Assembly (NCBI RefSeq): GCF_038397755.1
Contig: NZ_CP151637.1
Coordinates: 3,038,001-3,102,000, forward strand
Direction of reading: 5' to 3'
From: Microbacterium sp. LWH7-1.2
GTDB taxonomy: Bacteria > Actinomycetota > Actinomycetes > Actinomycetales > Microbacteriaceae
DNA: 64,000 bases
Under the pieces are notes generated by a model. That model saw nothing but the letters and a program-made list of their open reading frames with translations. It was not told the DNA's origin and made no database searches. This document shows positions 17,749-25,491 of the stretch, in pieces (the first letter of the stretch is position 1; every line of letters starts with the position of its first letter). Both the position numbers and the translations under genes were made by a program.

Positions 17749-18561
17749 ATGGATGCCGTCGCCCCGATCCTGCGCACAGAGATGCCCCCGCCGAGCTACA
17801 TCATGTCGGCGGAGGGATACCAGCTCGCGACGTACGCGTGGGGCGAGCCCGACGCCGACGCCGTCCTGTGCGTGCACGGCTTCGCGTCGAGCTGCCGCGA
17901 CAACTGGGTCGAGACCGGGTGGGTGCGCATGCTCACGAACGCCGGGTACCGCGTGATCGGGGTCGATCAGCGCGGCCACGGCGCGAGCGACAAGCCCGAC
18001 GATCCCGTCGCGTACTCGATGGGCGCGTTCGTCGCCGATCTCATCGCGGTGCTCGACACCTACCTCGTCGACGACGTCCGCTACGTCGGCTACTCCCTCG
18101 GTGCCCGCGTCGGCTGGCAGCTCGCAGTCGACGCGCCCGAGCACGTCAGCCGCGCCGTGCTGGGCGGCATCCCCGACGGGCGCCCGCTCGGACGGCTGAG
18201 GATCGAGCAGGCCCGCGCGTATGCCGAGGAGGGCATACCCGTCGAGGACCGGGTGACCCAGAACTACGTGACGCTCGCCGAGCGCGTGCCGGACAACGAT
18301 CTGCGCGCGCTCATCGCGCTCGCCGAGGGCATGCGGTTCGGCGACGCCGACCCCGATCCCGAGCGGCCACCGCGGCAGCCGGTGCTGTTCGCGACCGGAT
18401 CGGAGGACGCGATCCTCGAGCGGTCGAGGACGCTCGCCGCGACGGCGCCGAATGGACGGTTCATCGAGATCCCGGGGAGGCACCACTTCAATGCGCCGGG
18501 CTCGCGGGCGTTCCGCGACGCAGCCGCGACGTTCCTCGGGCCGGGCGGGGGCGCGGCATGA
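17749..18561 (+). CDS. Alpha/beta hydrolase
   Basis: 270 residues. Shows VLCVHGFASSCRDNWVETGW (oxyanion region, about 40-59), VIGVDQRGHGASDKP, the nucleophile elbow GYSLGARVGWQ (about 121-131) and a C-terminal GRHHFNAPG carrying the catalytic His. The substrate cannot be read; close families include epoxide hydrolase-like and esterase members. A start at 17722 is also possible in frame. Its stop overlaps the next start in an ATGA, so it is coupled to the SelW-like gene. Confidence 0.87.
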   Translation: MDAVAPILRTEMPPPSYIMSAEGYQLATYAWGEPDADAVLCVHGFASSCRDNWVETGWVRMLTNAGYRVIGVDQRGHGASDKPDDPVAYSMGAFVADLIAVLDTYLVDDVRYVGYSLGARVGWQLAVDAPEHVSRAVLGGIPDGRPLGRLRIEQARAYAEEGIPVEDRVTQNYVTLAERVPDNDLRALIALAEGMRFGDADPDPERPPRQPVLFATGSEDAILERSRTLAATAPNGRFIEIPGRHHFNAPGSRAFRDAAATFLGPGGGAA

Positions 18562-18866
18562 CGCACACCATCCGCGTCGTCTACTGCACGCAGTGCGCCT
18601 GGATGCTCCGCGCGGCCTGGGTCGCGCAAGAGCTCCTCACGACCTTCCAGAACGAGCTCATGGGCGGCGGTGCGACGCTCGAACCGGGCACCGGCGGCAT
18701 CTTCGAGGTCTACGCCGACGAGGTTCTCGTGTGGTCGCGCAAGGCCGACGGCGGATTCCCCGACATCGTCGCCCTGAAACGCCGCGTGCGCGACCGCATC
18801 GCCCCGGGCCGCCCGCTCGGTCACGCCGACCGGGCCGCTGTGACGCCGGCCGCCCCCGACCACTGA
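18558..18866 (+). CDS. SelW/SelT/SelH (Rdx) family redox-fold protein
   Basis: 102 residues with a thioredoxin-like Rdx fold. It starts IRVVYCTQCAWMLRAAWVAQELL, with CxxC at about residues 10-13. The characteristic GGIFEVYADEVLVWSRKADGGFPDIVALKRRVRD completes the domain. In eukaryotic homologues one position is selenocysteine; here both are Cys. Likely a redox or protein-repair partner. Translationally coupled to the upstream hydrolase by a 4-bp overlap. Confidence 0.85.
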   Translation: MTHTIRVVYCTQCAWMLRAAWVAQELLTTFQNELMGGGATLEPGTGGIFEVYADEVLVWSRKADGGFPDIVALKRRVRDRIAPGRPLGHADRAAVTPAAPDH

Positions 18867-18878
18867 CCTCACGCACGA

Positions 18879-18925
18879 CGTCGGGGCGCAGCATCCGTGG
18901 CGATGACGGATGCTGCGCCCCGACG
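18879..18925. terminator. Bidirectional terminator with perfect 20-bp stem
   Basis: A 20-bp perfect stem with a 7-nt loop lies between convergent genes ending at 18866 (+) and 18946 (-). Both arms carry GGATGCTGC/GCAGCATCC. Confidence 0.8.
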
Positions 18926-18945
18926 TGCGCCGCCAGAGGCAGGGG

Positions 18946-19383
18946 TCAGGCCACCGCTGTCGCGACGAGTTCGCTGATCTTCTTCTCGACCGCGGGAGTC
19001 CATTCGAGCACCGCGAAGCCCGTCGCCCACATGTCGCCGTCGTCGAGGCGGGCGGGCTCGTCGAACTGTATGGTCGCGTAGCGGGTCTTGAACTTCGACG
19101 ACGGCTGCGTGAAGACCACGACCTTGCCGTTCGCGTTCGCGTACGCGGGGAACCCGTAGAAGGTCTTCGGCACGAGGTCGGGGGCGACCTCGCCGACCAC
19201 CTTGTGCAGGCCTTCGGCGATCTTCCTGTCGGTGCCGTCGAGCTTGCCGATCGCCTCGAGAACCTGCTTGGTCCCCGCTTCGCGGCTCTTGCCCGCCTTC
19301 GCCTGATCGCGCAGCTCCTTCGCGCGCTGCTTGACCGCGTCGCGCTCCTCCTGAGACAGACCGCCCGATGCCGTCTTCGCCAT
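18946..19383 (-). CDS. DUF1801/YdhG-like protein
   Basis: 145 residues. The N-terminal 55 residues are a Lys/Glu-rich helix (LSQEERDAVKQRAKELRDQAKAG). The remainder matches the DUF1801 (YdhG_like) fold: DLVPKTFYGFPAYANANGKVVVFTQPSSKFKTRYATIQFDEPARLDDGDMWATGFAVLEW. Molecular function unknown; cytoplasmic. Shine-Dalgarno GAGGAG precedes ATG 19383. Monocistronic. Confidence 0.8.
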   Translation of the reverse strand: MAKTASGGLSQEERDAVKQRAKELRDQAKAGKSREAGTKQVLEAIGKLDGTDRKIAEGLHKVVGEVAPDLVPKTFYGFPAYANANGKVVVFTQPSSKFKTRYATIQFDEPARLDDGDMWATGFAVLEWTPAVEKKISELVATAVA

Positions 19384-19494
19384 GATGCTCTCCTCACGCT
19401 CGTGGGCGCCTCCGCGTCCCGTGATCCTCACGCTACCCACGGGGTTCCGGCGCCGCTTCTCCATTCCTGCTGGATCGCGGCGGCGCGACACGAC

Positions 19495-19524
19495 GCAGGG
19501 GCGAGGCATCCGCCCCGCCCCTGC
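19495..19524 (-). terminator. Terminator hairpin after alcohol dehydrogenase
   Basis: 9-bp stem GCAGGGGCG/CGCCCCTGC, 25 bp downstream of the adh stop on the reverse strand. Confidence 0.5.
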
Positions 19525-19548
19525 GCTTGCGGCGTCACCGCAGCGGCG

Positions 19549-20619
19549 TCACTCGAACCGCATCACGATGCGGCCGTCGATCTTGCCGTGCTCCATGCGC
19601 TCGAAGATGTCGTTGACGTCGTCGATCGACTCGACGGCGACGGTCGGGTGGATCTGGCCTCGCGCGTAGAAGTCCAGGGCTTCGATCATGTCCTGGCGCG
19701 TGCCGACGATCGATCCGCGGATCGTGATCGCGCGGAGCACGATGTCGAAGATGTCGGCGGGGAAGTCCCCCGGCGGGAGGCCGTTGAAGACGATGGTCGC
19801 GCCGCGGCGGGCGACGCCCAGCGCCTGCCCGAAGGCCTTCGGGTGCACCGCGGTGACGAGCACGCCGTGCGCGCCGCCGGTGCGCTCCTGCACGACGGCC
19901 GCCGGGTCCTGCGTGAGCGCGTTCACCGTGAGCTCGGCGCCGTGCCGGCGGGCGAGCTCGAGCTTGGCGTCGTCGATGTCGACAGCGGCGACGCGCAGGC
20001 CCATCGCGCGGGCGTACTGCACCGCGATGTGGCCGAGGCCGCCGATTCCCGAGATCACGACCCACTCGCCGGGCCGGGCCTCGGTCATCTTGAGCCCCTT
20101 GTAGACCGTGACGCCCGCGCAGAGGATCGGGGCGACCTCGACGGGGTCTGCGCCCTCCGGGATGCGGGCGGCGAAGCGCTCGTCGACGAGCATGTACTCG
20201 CCGAAGCTGCCGTCGACCGAGTAGCCGCCGTTCTGCTGGTCGGGGCACAGCGTCTCCCAGCCGGTTCGGCAGAACTCGCAGACGCCGCAGGCGCTCCAGA
20301 GCCATGCGTTGCCGACGAGGTCGCCGACGGCGAGCGAGGTGACACCGTCGCCGAGCGCGACGACGCGACCGTAGCCCTCGTGCCCGGGGATGAGGTCGGA
20401 CTTCGGGGCGACAGGCCAGTCGCCGCGGGCCGCGTGGAGGTCGGTGTGGCACACGCCTGTGGTCAGCACCTTGACCAGCGCCTGGCCGGGACCGGGCGTG
20501 GGGATGGGCACGGCGCGTACTTCGAGGGGCCGGTCGGGCGCGGTCACGACGGCAGCGCGCATCGTTCCCGTGGGCGTCGCGGCGGCGTGTGCGGCGTGCG
20601 AGTCGGTCAGGATCGTCAT
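19549..20619 (-). CDS. Zinc-dependent alcohol dehydrogenase (AdhP type)
   Basis: 356 residues, medium-chain dehydrogenase family. Catalytic zinc ligands are in GVCHTDLHAARGDWP and GHEGYGRVVALG; structural zinc cysteines are in ACGVCEFCRTGWETLCPDQ. The NAD-binding segment is ISGIGGLGHIAVQYARAMG. It oxidises primary alcohols to aldehydes (or the reverse) in the cytoplasm and is close to propanol-preferring AdhP. Good Shine-Dalgarno (GGGAAG) before ATG 20619. Divergent from the PLP decarboxylase at 20789. Confidence 0.93.
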   Translation of the reverse strand: MTILTDSHAAHAAATPTGTMRAAVVTAPDRPLEVRAVPIPTPGPGQALVKVLTTGVCHTDLHAARGDWPVAPKSDLIPGHEGYGRVVALGDGVTSLAVGDLVGNAWLWSACGVCEFCRTGWETLCPDQQNGGYSVDGSFGEYMLVDERFAARIPEGADPVEVAPILCAGVTVYKGLKMTEARPGEWVVISGIGGLGHIAVQYARAMGLRVAAVDIDDAKLELARRHGAELTVNALTQDPAAVVQERTGGAHGVLVTAVHPKAFGQALGVARRGATIVFNGLPPGDFPADIFDIVLRAITIRGSIVGTRQDMIEALDFYARGQIHPTVAVESIDDVNDIFERMEHGKIDGRIVMRFE

Positions 20620-20788
20620 CGATATCACTTCCCTGGGGCGGGCGTTCGCCGCCCTCTGATCCGACGGTAGGCGCGCGGAGGTTGCACGATGTTGCGTTCC
20701 GTCGGCCGCCACGGCGGCGCCGGCGCTCCCTTGAACGCCGCCGCCCGCCCCCTTAGCGTGAGGTGTCACCCGATCGCCAGGAGCACCC

Positions 20789-22174
20789 ATGACCTCGCCC
20801 AGCGCCCCCGAGCAGATGCACGCCATCTCGGCCGACACCCGCCACACCGTCGAGGACGTGCTGGAGTACGCGCGGCGCCGGGCGCTGTACGAGGACGTGC
20901 CGCTCGACAAGCCGATGACCCCGCGCGACCTGGAGCGCCTGGCGTCCGGTTCGATCACGCCGGAGGGGATCGGCTCGCGGCGTGCGATCGCGCTCTTCGA
21001 GAACGTCCTCGCCCCGGCGTGCGTGTCGACCGACCACCCCGGGTACCTGTCGTTCATCCCCTCGGCCCCCAGCAAGGCCTCACTCGCCTTCGACGTGGTG
21101 GTCTCCGCATCCGCCATCTACGGAGGCTCGTGGGTCGAAGGCGCCGGCGCCGTGTACGCCGAGAACGAGGTGCTTCACTGGCTCGCGAAGGAGTTCGGCC
21201 TGCCTGCCGGTGCGGGGGGCGTCTTCGTGCAGGGCGGCACGATCGGCAACCTCTCGGCACTCGTGACGGCACGGGATGCTGCGCGCCGCCGCGCGGTGGA
21301 CGAGGGACGCCCGACCCCGCCCCGGTGGGTCGTCGTGTGCAGCGCCGAGGCGCACTCGTCGATCGCGTCCGCTGCCGCCGTCATGGACGTCGACGTCGCG
21401 GCGGCGGAGGTCGACGCGGCCGGGCGCCTGCACGGCGACGCGGTGGCGCGCGTGCTCGACGAGCACGGCGACGCGGTGTTCGCGGTGGTCGCGACGGGCG
21501 GCACGACCAACTTCGGCATCGTCGACGACATCGCGAGCGTCGGGGCCGTCGCGCGCGAACGCGGCATCTGGTTCCACGTCGACGGCGCGTACGGCCTCGC
21601 CGCCATGCTCGTCGAGCGCATGCGACCCGCGTTCGCGGGCGTCGAGCTCGCGGACTCCGTCATCGTCGACCCGCACAAGTGGCTGTTCGCCCCCTTCGAC
21701 GCGTGTGCGCTCATCTACCGCGAGCCCGCCCTCGCGCTGTCGGCCCACACCCAGAAGGCCGAGTATCTCGACACCCTCACCGGCAAGCCCGACTGGAACC
21801 CGTCCGACCTCGCCATCCAGCTCACCCGCCGGGCGCGCGGTCTGCCGATGTGGTTCTCGCTCGCCACCCACGGCACCGACCAGTACCGCGCCACGATCGA
21901 GTACGGCATCGACCTCGCGCGCCGGATCGCCGACGAGATCGAGTCGCGCGACGGACTGTCGCTCGTGCGCGACCCGCAGCTGTCGGTCGTGGTGTTCCGC
22001 CGCGAGGGGTGGACGCTCGCCGACTACGAGGAATGGTCGGATCGCCTGCTCGAGGAGCAGCATGCGTTCGTCGTGCCCAGCTCCCATGCCGGCGAGCCCG
22101 TGCTGCGCTTCGCGATCATCTCTCCGCTGACCACGTTCGAGCTGCTGACCGCGATCCTCGACACCCTGCAGTGA
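20789..22174 (+). CDS. Group II PLP-dependent amino acid decarboxylase
   Basis: 461 residues, aspartate-aminotransferase fold. Motifs: DHPGYLSFIPSAPSKASLAFD (substrate loop), GVFVQGGTIGNLSALVTARD (phosphate-binding), WFHVDGAYGL (the Asp contacting the pyridine) and IVDPHKWLF, containing the PLP lysine. Related enzymes decarboxylate aromatic amino acids, tyrosine, 2,4-diaminobutyrate or glutamate; the substrate cannot be fixed from sequence alone. Shine-Dalgarno AGGAGC precedes the ATG. Confidence 0.9.
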   Translation: MTSPSAPEQMHAISADTRHTVEDVLEYARRRALYEDVPLDKPMTPRDLERLASGSITPEGIGSRRAIALFENVLAPACVSTDHPGYLSFIPSAPSKASLAFDVVVSASAIYGGSWVEGAGAVYAENEVLHWLAKEFGLPAGAGGVFVQGGTIGNLSALVTARDAARRRAVDEGRPTPPRWVVVCSAEAHSSIASAAAVMDVDVAAAEVDAAGRLHGDAVARVLDEHGDAVFAVVATGGTTNFGIVDDIASVGAVARERGIWFHVDGAYGLAAMLVERMRPAFAGVELADSVIVDPHKWLFAPFDACALIYREPALALSAHTQKAEYLDTLTGKPDWNPSDLAIQLTRRARGLPMWFSLATHGTDQYRATIEYGIDLARRIADEIESRDGLSLVRDPQLSVVVFRREGWTLADYEEWSDRLLEEQHAFVVPSSHAGEPVLRFAIISPLTTFELLTAILDTLQ

Positions 22175-22195
22175 CCGGGCAGATGGTGCCCGGAA

Positions 22196-22227
22196 GCTCC
22201 CAGCCGGGACCGACGTAGACTGGGAGC
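22196..22227 (+). terminator. Hairpin after the decarboxylase gene
   Basis: 8-bp perfect stem GCTCCCAG/CTGGGAGC with a 16-nt loop. The loop contains a TAGACT at 22216-22221 that could be a -10 for the next transcript, so the site may be a promoter region rather than a terminator. Confidence 0.35.
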
Positions 22228-22270
22228 ATCCGTTCTCGTTCCTGAGAACCCGCCGCTCCGCAGGATCACC

Positions 22271-22999
22271 GTGACCTCAGCCGATTCCCGCACGTTCGCC
22301 GTGCGCCACGTGCAGCTCGCACGCGCCGCGTTCGCTGCGCTCGCTGCGCTCATGATCACGTTCTCGCCCGACCACTCCGCCATGGTCGGCAGCTCGGTGT
22401 TCAGCGGCTTCACGATCGCGACCGGGCTCGTGCTGCTGCTGGCGGTGTGGCTGGTCCACCCCAAGGGACTCCGCTGGCCGTCGGCCGCGCTCGGCGGCGT
22501 CGCCATCATCGCGGGCATGGCGAGCGGCCTGTACCCGCTCCGCACCGTCGCCGGCTACTTCGTCATCGTGATCGCGTGGGCCCTCGTGAGCGGCGCCATC
22601 GAGCTCATCGCCGGATGGCGCGGCCTCGTCGGCCGTCGCGAGCGGCGCGAGATCGCGCCCGGCGTCGCGGACGCGCGGCCCGCTGCACCGGTGGGTCCCC
22701 GTTCCGAGAGCCGCGACGCGGCCGTCGTCGGCGCCCTGACGATCCTCCTCGGCGTCGCACTGCTGTTCGTGCAGCCCGCGTACGCGCTGGACTACACGAT
22801 CGAAGAGGCCCACGCCACGTTCACCCTCACCGGCATCACGATCGGCGTCGGCCTGTTCGGCGGCTACGCCGCCATCGTCGCCGTCTACCTCGCCATCGCC
22901 GGCTTCTCTCCGCGCCCCGCCGACGCCGGAGAGTCCCCCGACATCACGGCGGAGGCGTCCGCGTCCGCCGATCCCACCCCGCAGAAGGACTCCGCGTGA
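22271..22999 (+). CDS. Integral membrane protein, function unknown
   Basis: 242 residues with about six hydrophobic segments (for example LVLLLAVWLVHP, TVAGYFVIVIAWALVSGAIELIAGW, AAVVGALTILLGVALLFVQPAYA). The overall pattern is like DUF308/HdeD-type membrane proteins, but I do not see a decisive motif. GTG start. The GTGA overlap with the next gene indicates a two-gene operon of membrane proteins. Confidence 0.7.
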   Translation: MTSADSRTFAVRHVQLARAAFAALAALMITFSPDHSAMVGSSVFSGFTIATGLVLLLAVWLVHPKGLRWPSAALGGVAIIAGMASGLYPLRTVAGYFVIVIAWALVSGAIELIAGWRGLVGRRERREIAPGVADARPAAPVGPRSESRDAAVVGALTILLGVALLFVQPAYALDYTIEEAHATFTLTGITIGVGLFGGYAAIVAVYLAIAGFSPRPADAGESPDITAEASASADPTPQKDSA

Positions 23000-23340
23000 G
23001 CCACGAAAGCCCCACCCGCCGCGACCTCATGAAGCCCCTGCAGCTGCTCGGGCTCGCCTTCGCGGCCGCCCTGTTCGCGGGCATCGTGACCCTCGTGTCG
23101 ATGGGCTTCTTCCAGCAGCGCGCCCCCGGTGAGGCCGAGCGCGCGGTCGTCACGGCACTCGTCATCGCCGGCGTCAGCTTCATCGCGGTGCTGCTCATCG
23201 TGTCGCTGCTCCTCCTCGCGGTCGACCCCGCGCAGGTGACGAAGCAGATCGACAAGCCGGTGCTCTTCGAGGACGGCGCCGACGCACCCGGGCAGGACCA
23301 CGGGCCGGATGCCGCAGCATCCGGCGACCCGAAGGCCTGA
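22996..23340 (+). CDS. Small two-helix membrane protein (amino acid transporter-like partner), unknown function
   Basis: 114 residues starting with GTG inside the upstream stop (GTGA). Two hydrophobic helices (LQLLGLAFAAALFAGIVTLVSMGFF and VVTALVIAGVSFIAVLLIVSLLLLAV) are followed by an acidic tail ending DPKA. No catalytic motif. Its coupling to the preceding membrane protein suggests a joint complex. Confidence 0.72.
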   Translation: MSHESPTRRDLMKPLQLLGLAFAAALFAGIVTLVSMGFFQQRAPGEAERAVVTALVIAGVSFIAVLLIVSLLLLAVDPAQVTKQIDKPVLFEDGADAPGQDHGPDAAASGDPKA

Positions 23341-23379
23341 CCCGCAGCACCCGCGCTGCTCGCGGGCGTGGGGACGAGG

Positions 23380-24777
23380 TCAGCCGAGCTCGTCGACCAG
23401 CTTCGAGGCGAGGCCGTCGTAGGTCGCCGGCGTGAGGGCGAGCAGACGCTCCTTGGCCTCGTCGCCGATGTCGAGCCCGCGCACGAACTCGGCGAGCTCG
23501 GGGGCGCCGACACGGCGGCCGCGCGTGAGGTCCTTGAGGAGCGCATACGGGTCGCTGATCCGCGAGCGCCCGGCGGCGATCTCGGCGCGCACGACGGTCT
23601 GGATGGCCTCGGCGAGCACCTCCCAGTTCGCGTCGAGGTCGGCCAGCAGCACGTCCTCGGCGAGCGAGATCTCCGTGAGCCCGCGCTGCAGGTTGTCGAG
23701 CGCGAGCAGCGAGTGCCCGAACGCCACGCCGATGTTGCGCTGCGTCGTCGAGTCGGTGAGGTCGCGCTGCAGGCGGCTCGTCACGAGGGTCTGCGACAGG
23801 GTCGCGAGCAGGCCGCCCGAGATCTCGAGGTTCGCCTCGGCGTTCTCGAAGCGGATCGGGTTGATCTTGTGCGGCATCGTCGACGAGCCGGTGGCGCCCG
23901 CCACCGGGATCTGGGTGAAGTAGCCGATCGAGATGTAGGTCCAGATGTCGGTCGCGAGGTTGTGCAGGATGCCGCCGGCGTGCCGCACGCGGTCATACAG
24001 CTCGACCTGCCAGTCGTGCGACTCGATCTGGGTCGTGAGGATGTTGAAGTCCAGACCCAGGCTCTCGATGAAGGCGCGAGAGACCTCGGGCCAGTCCACG
24101 TCGGGAGCAGCCGACAGGTGCGCCGACCACGTGCCGGTCGCGCCGGAGAATTTCGCGAGGTACTCGCCGCCCTCGATCTGGTCGGCGACGCGCGCCAGGC
24201 GCCACGCGAACACGCCGAGCTCCTTGCCCATGGTCGACGGCGTCGCCGGCTGGCCGTGCGTGCGCGAGAGCATCGCGGCGTCGCGGTGGTCCACGGCGAG
24301 CTCGGTGAGCGCGGCGATGACGGCGCGCAGCTTCGGCAGCCACACGCGCTGCACGGCCCGCTGCACCGTGAGGGCGTAGGAGGTGGAGTTGATGTCCTCG
24401 CTCGTGCACGCGAAGTGGGTCAGCTCTGCGATCGCGTCGAGATCGAGCGCCGAGAGGCGATCGCGCACCAGGTACTCGACGGCCTTCACGTCGTGGCGGG
24501 TGACCGACTCCTTCTCGGCGAGCCAGTCGATCTCGGCCTGCCCGAAGTCGAGGTAGAGCGCCCGCAGGCGCTCCTTGTCGGCCTCGGCAAGGGGCGAGGT
24601 GCCGAAGAGCGAGCGGTCGGTGAGGGCGATGAGCCACTCCACCTCGACCTCGACGCGGGCGCGGTTGAGGCCCGCCTCGGAGAGGTATTCGCCGAGCTCG
24701 CTCACGGCGGGGCGGTAGCGCCCGTCGAGGGGACTGAGCGGCTGCCAAGGGAGAGCAGCGGAGTGCAGAGAAGTCAT
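23380..24777 (-). CDS. purB: Adenylosuccinate lyase
   Basis: 465 residues. Cleaves SAICAR and adenylosuccinate in purine biosynthesis. The fumarase/aspartase superfamily signature GSSTMPHKINPIRFENAE is intact, as are FACTSEDINSTSYAL (substrate-binding) and SRTHGQPATPSTMGKE (catalytic His). Start ATG 24777 begins MTSLHSAALPWQPLSPLDGRYRP, the expected N-terminus of the E. coli-like PurB subgroup; a GGGAG lies 7-8 nt upstream. Cytoplasmic housekeeping enzyme. Confidence 0.97.
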   Translation of the reverse strand: MTSLHSAALPWQPLSPLDGRYRPAVSELGEYLSEAGLNRARVEVEVEWLIALTDRSLFGTSPLAEADKERLRALYLDFGQAEIDWLAEKESVTRHDVKAVEYLVRDRLSALDLDAIAELTHFACTSEDINSTSYALTVQRAVQRVWLPKLRAVIAALTELAVDHRDAAMLSRTHGQPATPSTMGKELGVFAWRLARVADQIEGGEYLAKFSGATGTWSAHLSAAPDVDWPEVSRAFIESLGLDFNILTTQIESHDWQVELYDRVRHAGGILHNLATDIWTYISIGYFTQIPVAGATGSSTMPHKINPIRFENAEANLEISGGLLATLSQTLVTSRLQRDLTDSTTQRNIGVAFGHSLLALDNLQRGLTEISLAEDVLLADLDANWEVLAEAIQTVVRAEIAAGRSRISDPYALLKDLTRGRRVGAPELAEFVRGLDIGDEAKERLLALTPATYDGLASKLVDELG

Positions 24778-24824
24778 GGGGGCTCCCGTCGGTATCGCCG
24801 AAGACGACCGTCGATCCGGTGTCT

Positions 24825-25328
24825 TCACACCGGGCGGATGGCGGGTTCGAGTTGCCGGAAGAGCGCCCGGCTCGCGCTCTCGATCATACCGAGCACCTCG
24901 TCGAACATTCCGGGCCCGGCATAGTACGGGTCGGGCACGTCCATCGTGCGGGCCGCCGGATCGAACGACAGCAGCAGTGCGATCTTGTCGGCGTCGCCCT
25001 CGGTGCGCGCCCAGCCGCGGAGGATCCGCTCGTGGCTGCGGTCGAGCGCGACGACCAGGTCGCTGCGCGCGAAGTCCGAGTGGGTGAACTGGCGCGCGCG
25101 GTGATGGCTCCCGTCGTAGCCGGCACGCTCGAGCGCCTCGATCGTGCGGAGGTCGGCCCGCTCGCCGACGTGCCAGTCGCCGGTGCCGGCGCTCGTCGAG
25201 GCGACACGGGAGCCGAGGCCCGAGGCATCCGCGAACTCCCGGAACACGACCTCCGCCATCGGTGACCGGCAGATGTTTCCGGTGCACACGAACACGACGC
25301 GGAAGGGCGTCGCGTCGGTCGCGGTCAT
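24825..25328 (-). CDS. Low molecular weight protein tyrosine phosphatase
   Basis: 167 residues. Catalytic P-loop VCTGNICRS (Cys15, Arg21) at the N-terminus and the downstream DVPDPYY, containing the general-acid Asp, are both present. In actinobacteria these act on tyrosine-phosphorylated proteins or in polysaccharide control. Start may be 25328 or the in-frame ATG at 25337; neither has a strong ribosome binding site. It lies 47 bp upstream of purB on the same strand, so co-transcription is possible. Confidence 0.92.
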   Translation of the reverse strand: MTATDATPFRVVFVCTGNICRSPMAEVVFREFADASGLGSRVASTSAGTGDWHVGERADLRTIEALERAGYDGSHHRARQFTHSDFARSDLVVALDRSHERILRGWARTEGDADKIALLLSFDPAARTMDVPDPYYAGPGMFDEVLGMIESASRALFRQLEPAIRPV

Positions 25329-25491
25329 GGGATCCATTCTGGACCGAGCAGACACGGAACGTTAACGAGTTCTCCCCCCAGGGTCTTCCGATGAGGGATG
25401 CCGCTCCCCTAGCTTGTGACGAAAGGGCGGCGACCAGGCTGCCCTTTCCCCATGCGCGGTCCACAGACCGCCGTCATCCTGTGGAGGTTTC

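Noticed and set aside
25355..25380. PHO box upstream of the nuclease gene
   Set aside because: GTTAAC and GTTCTC are present but spaced 8 bp, not the 11-bp direct repeat expected.
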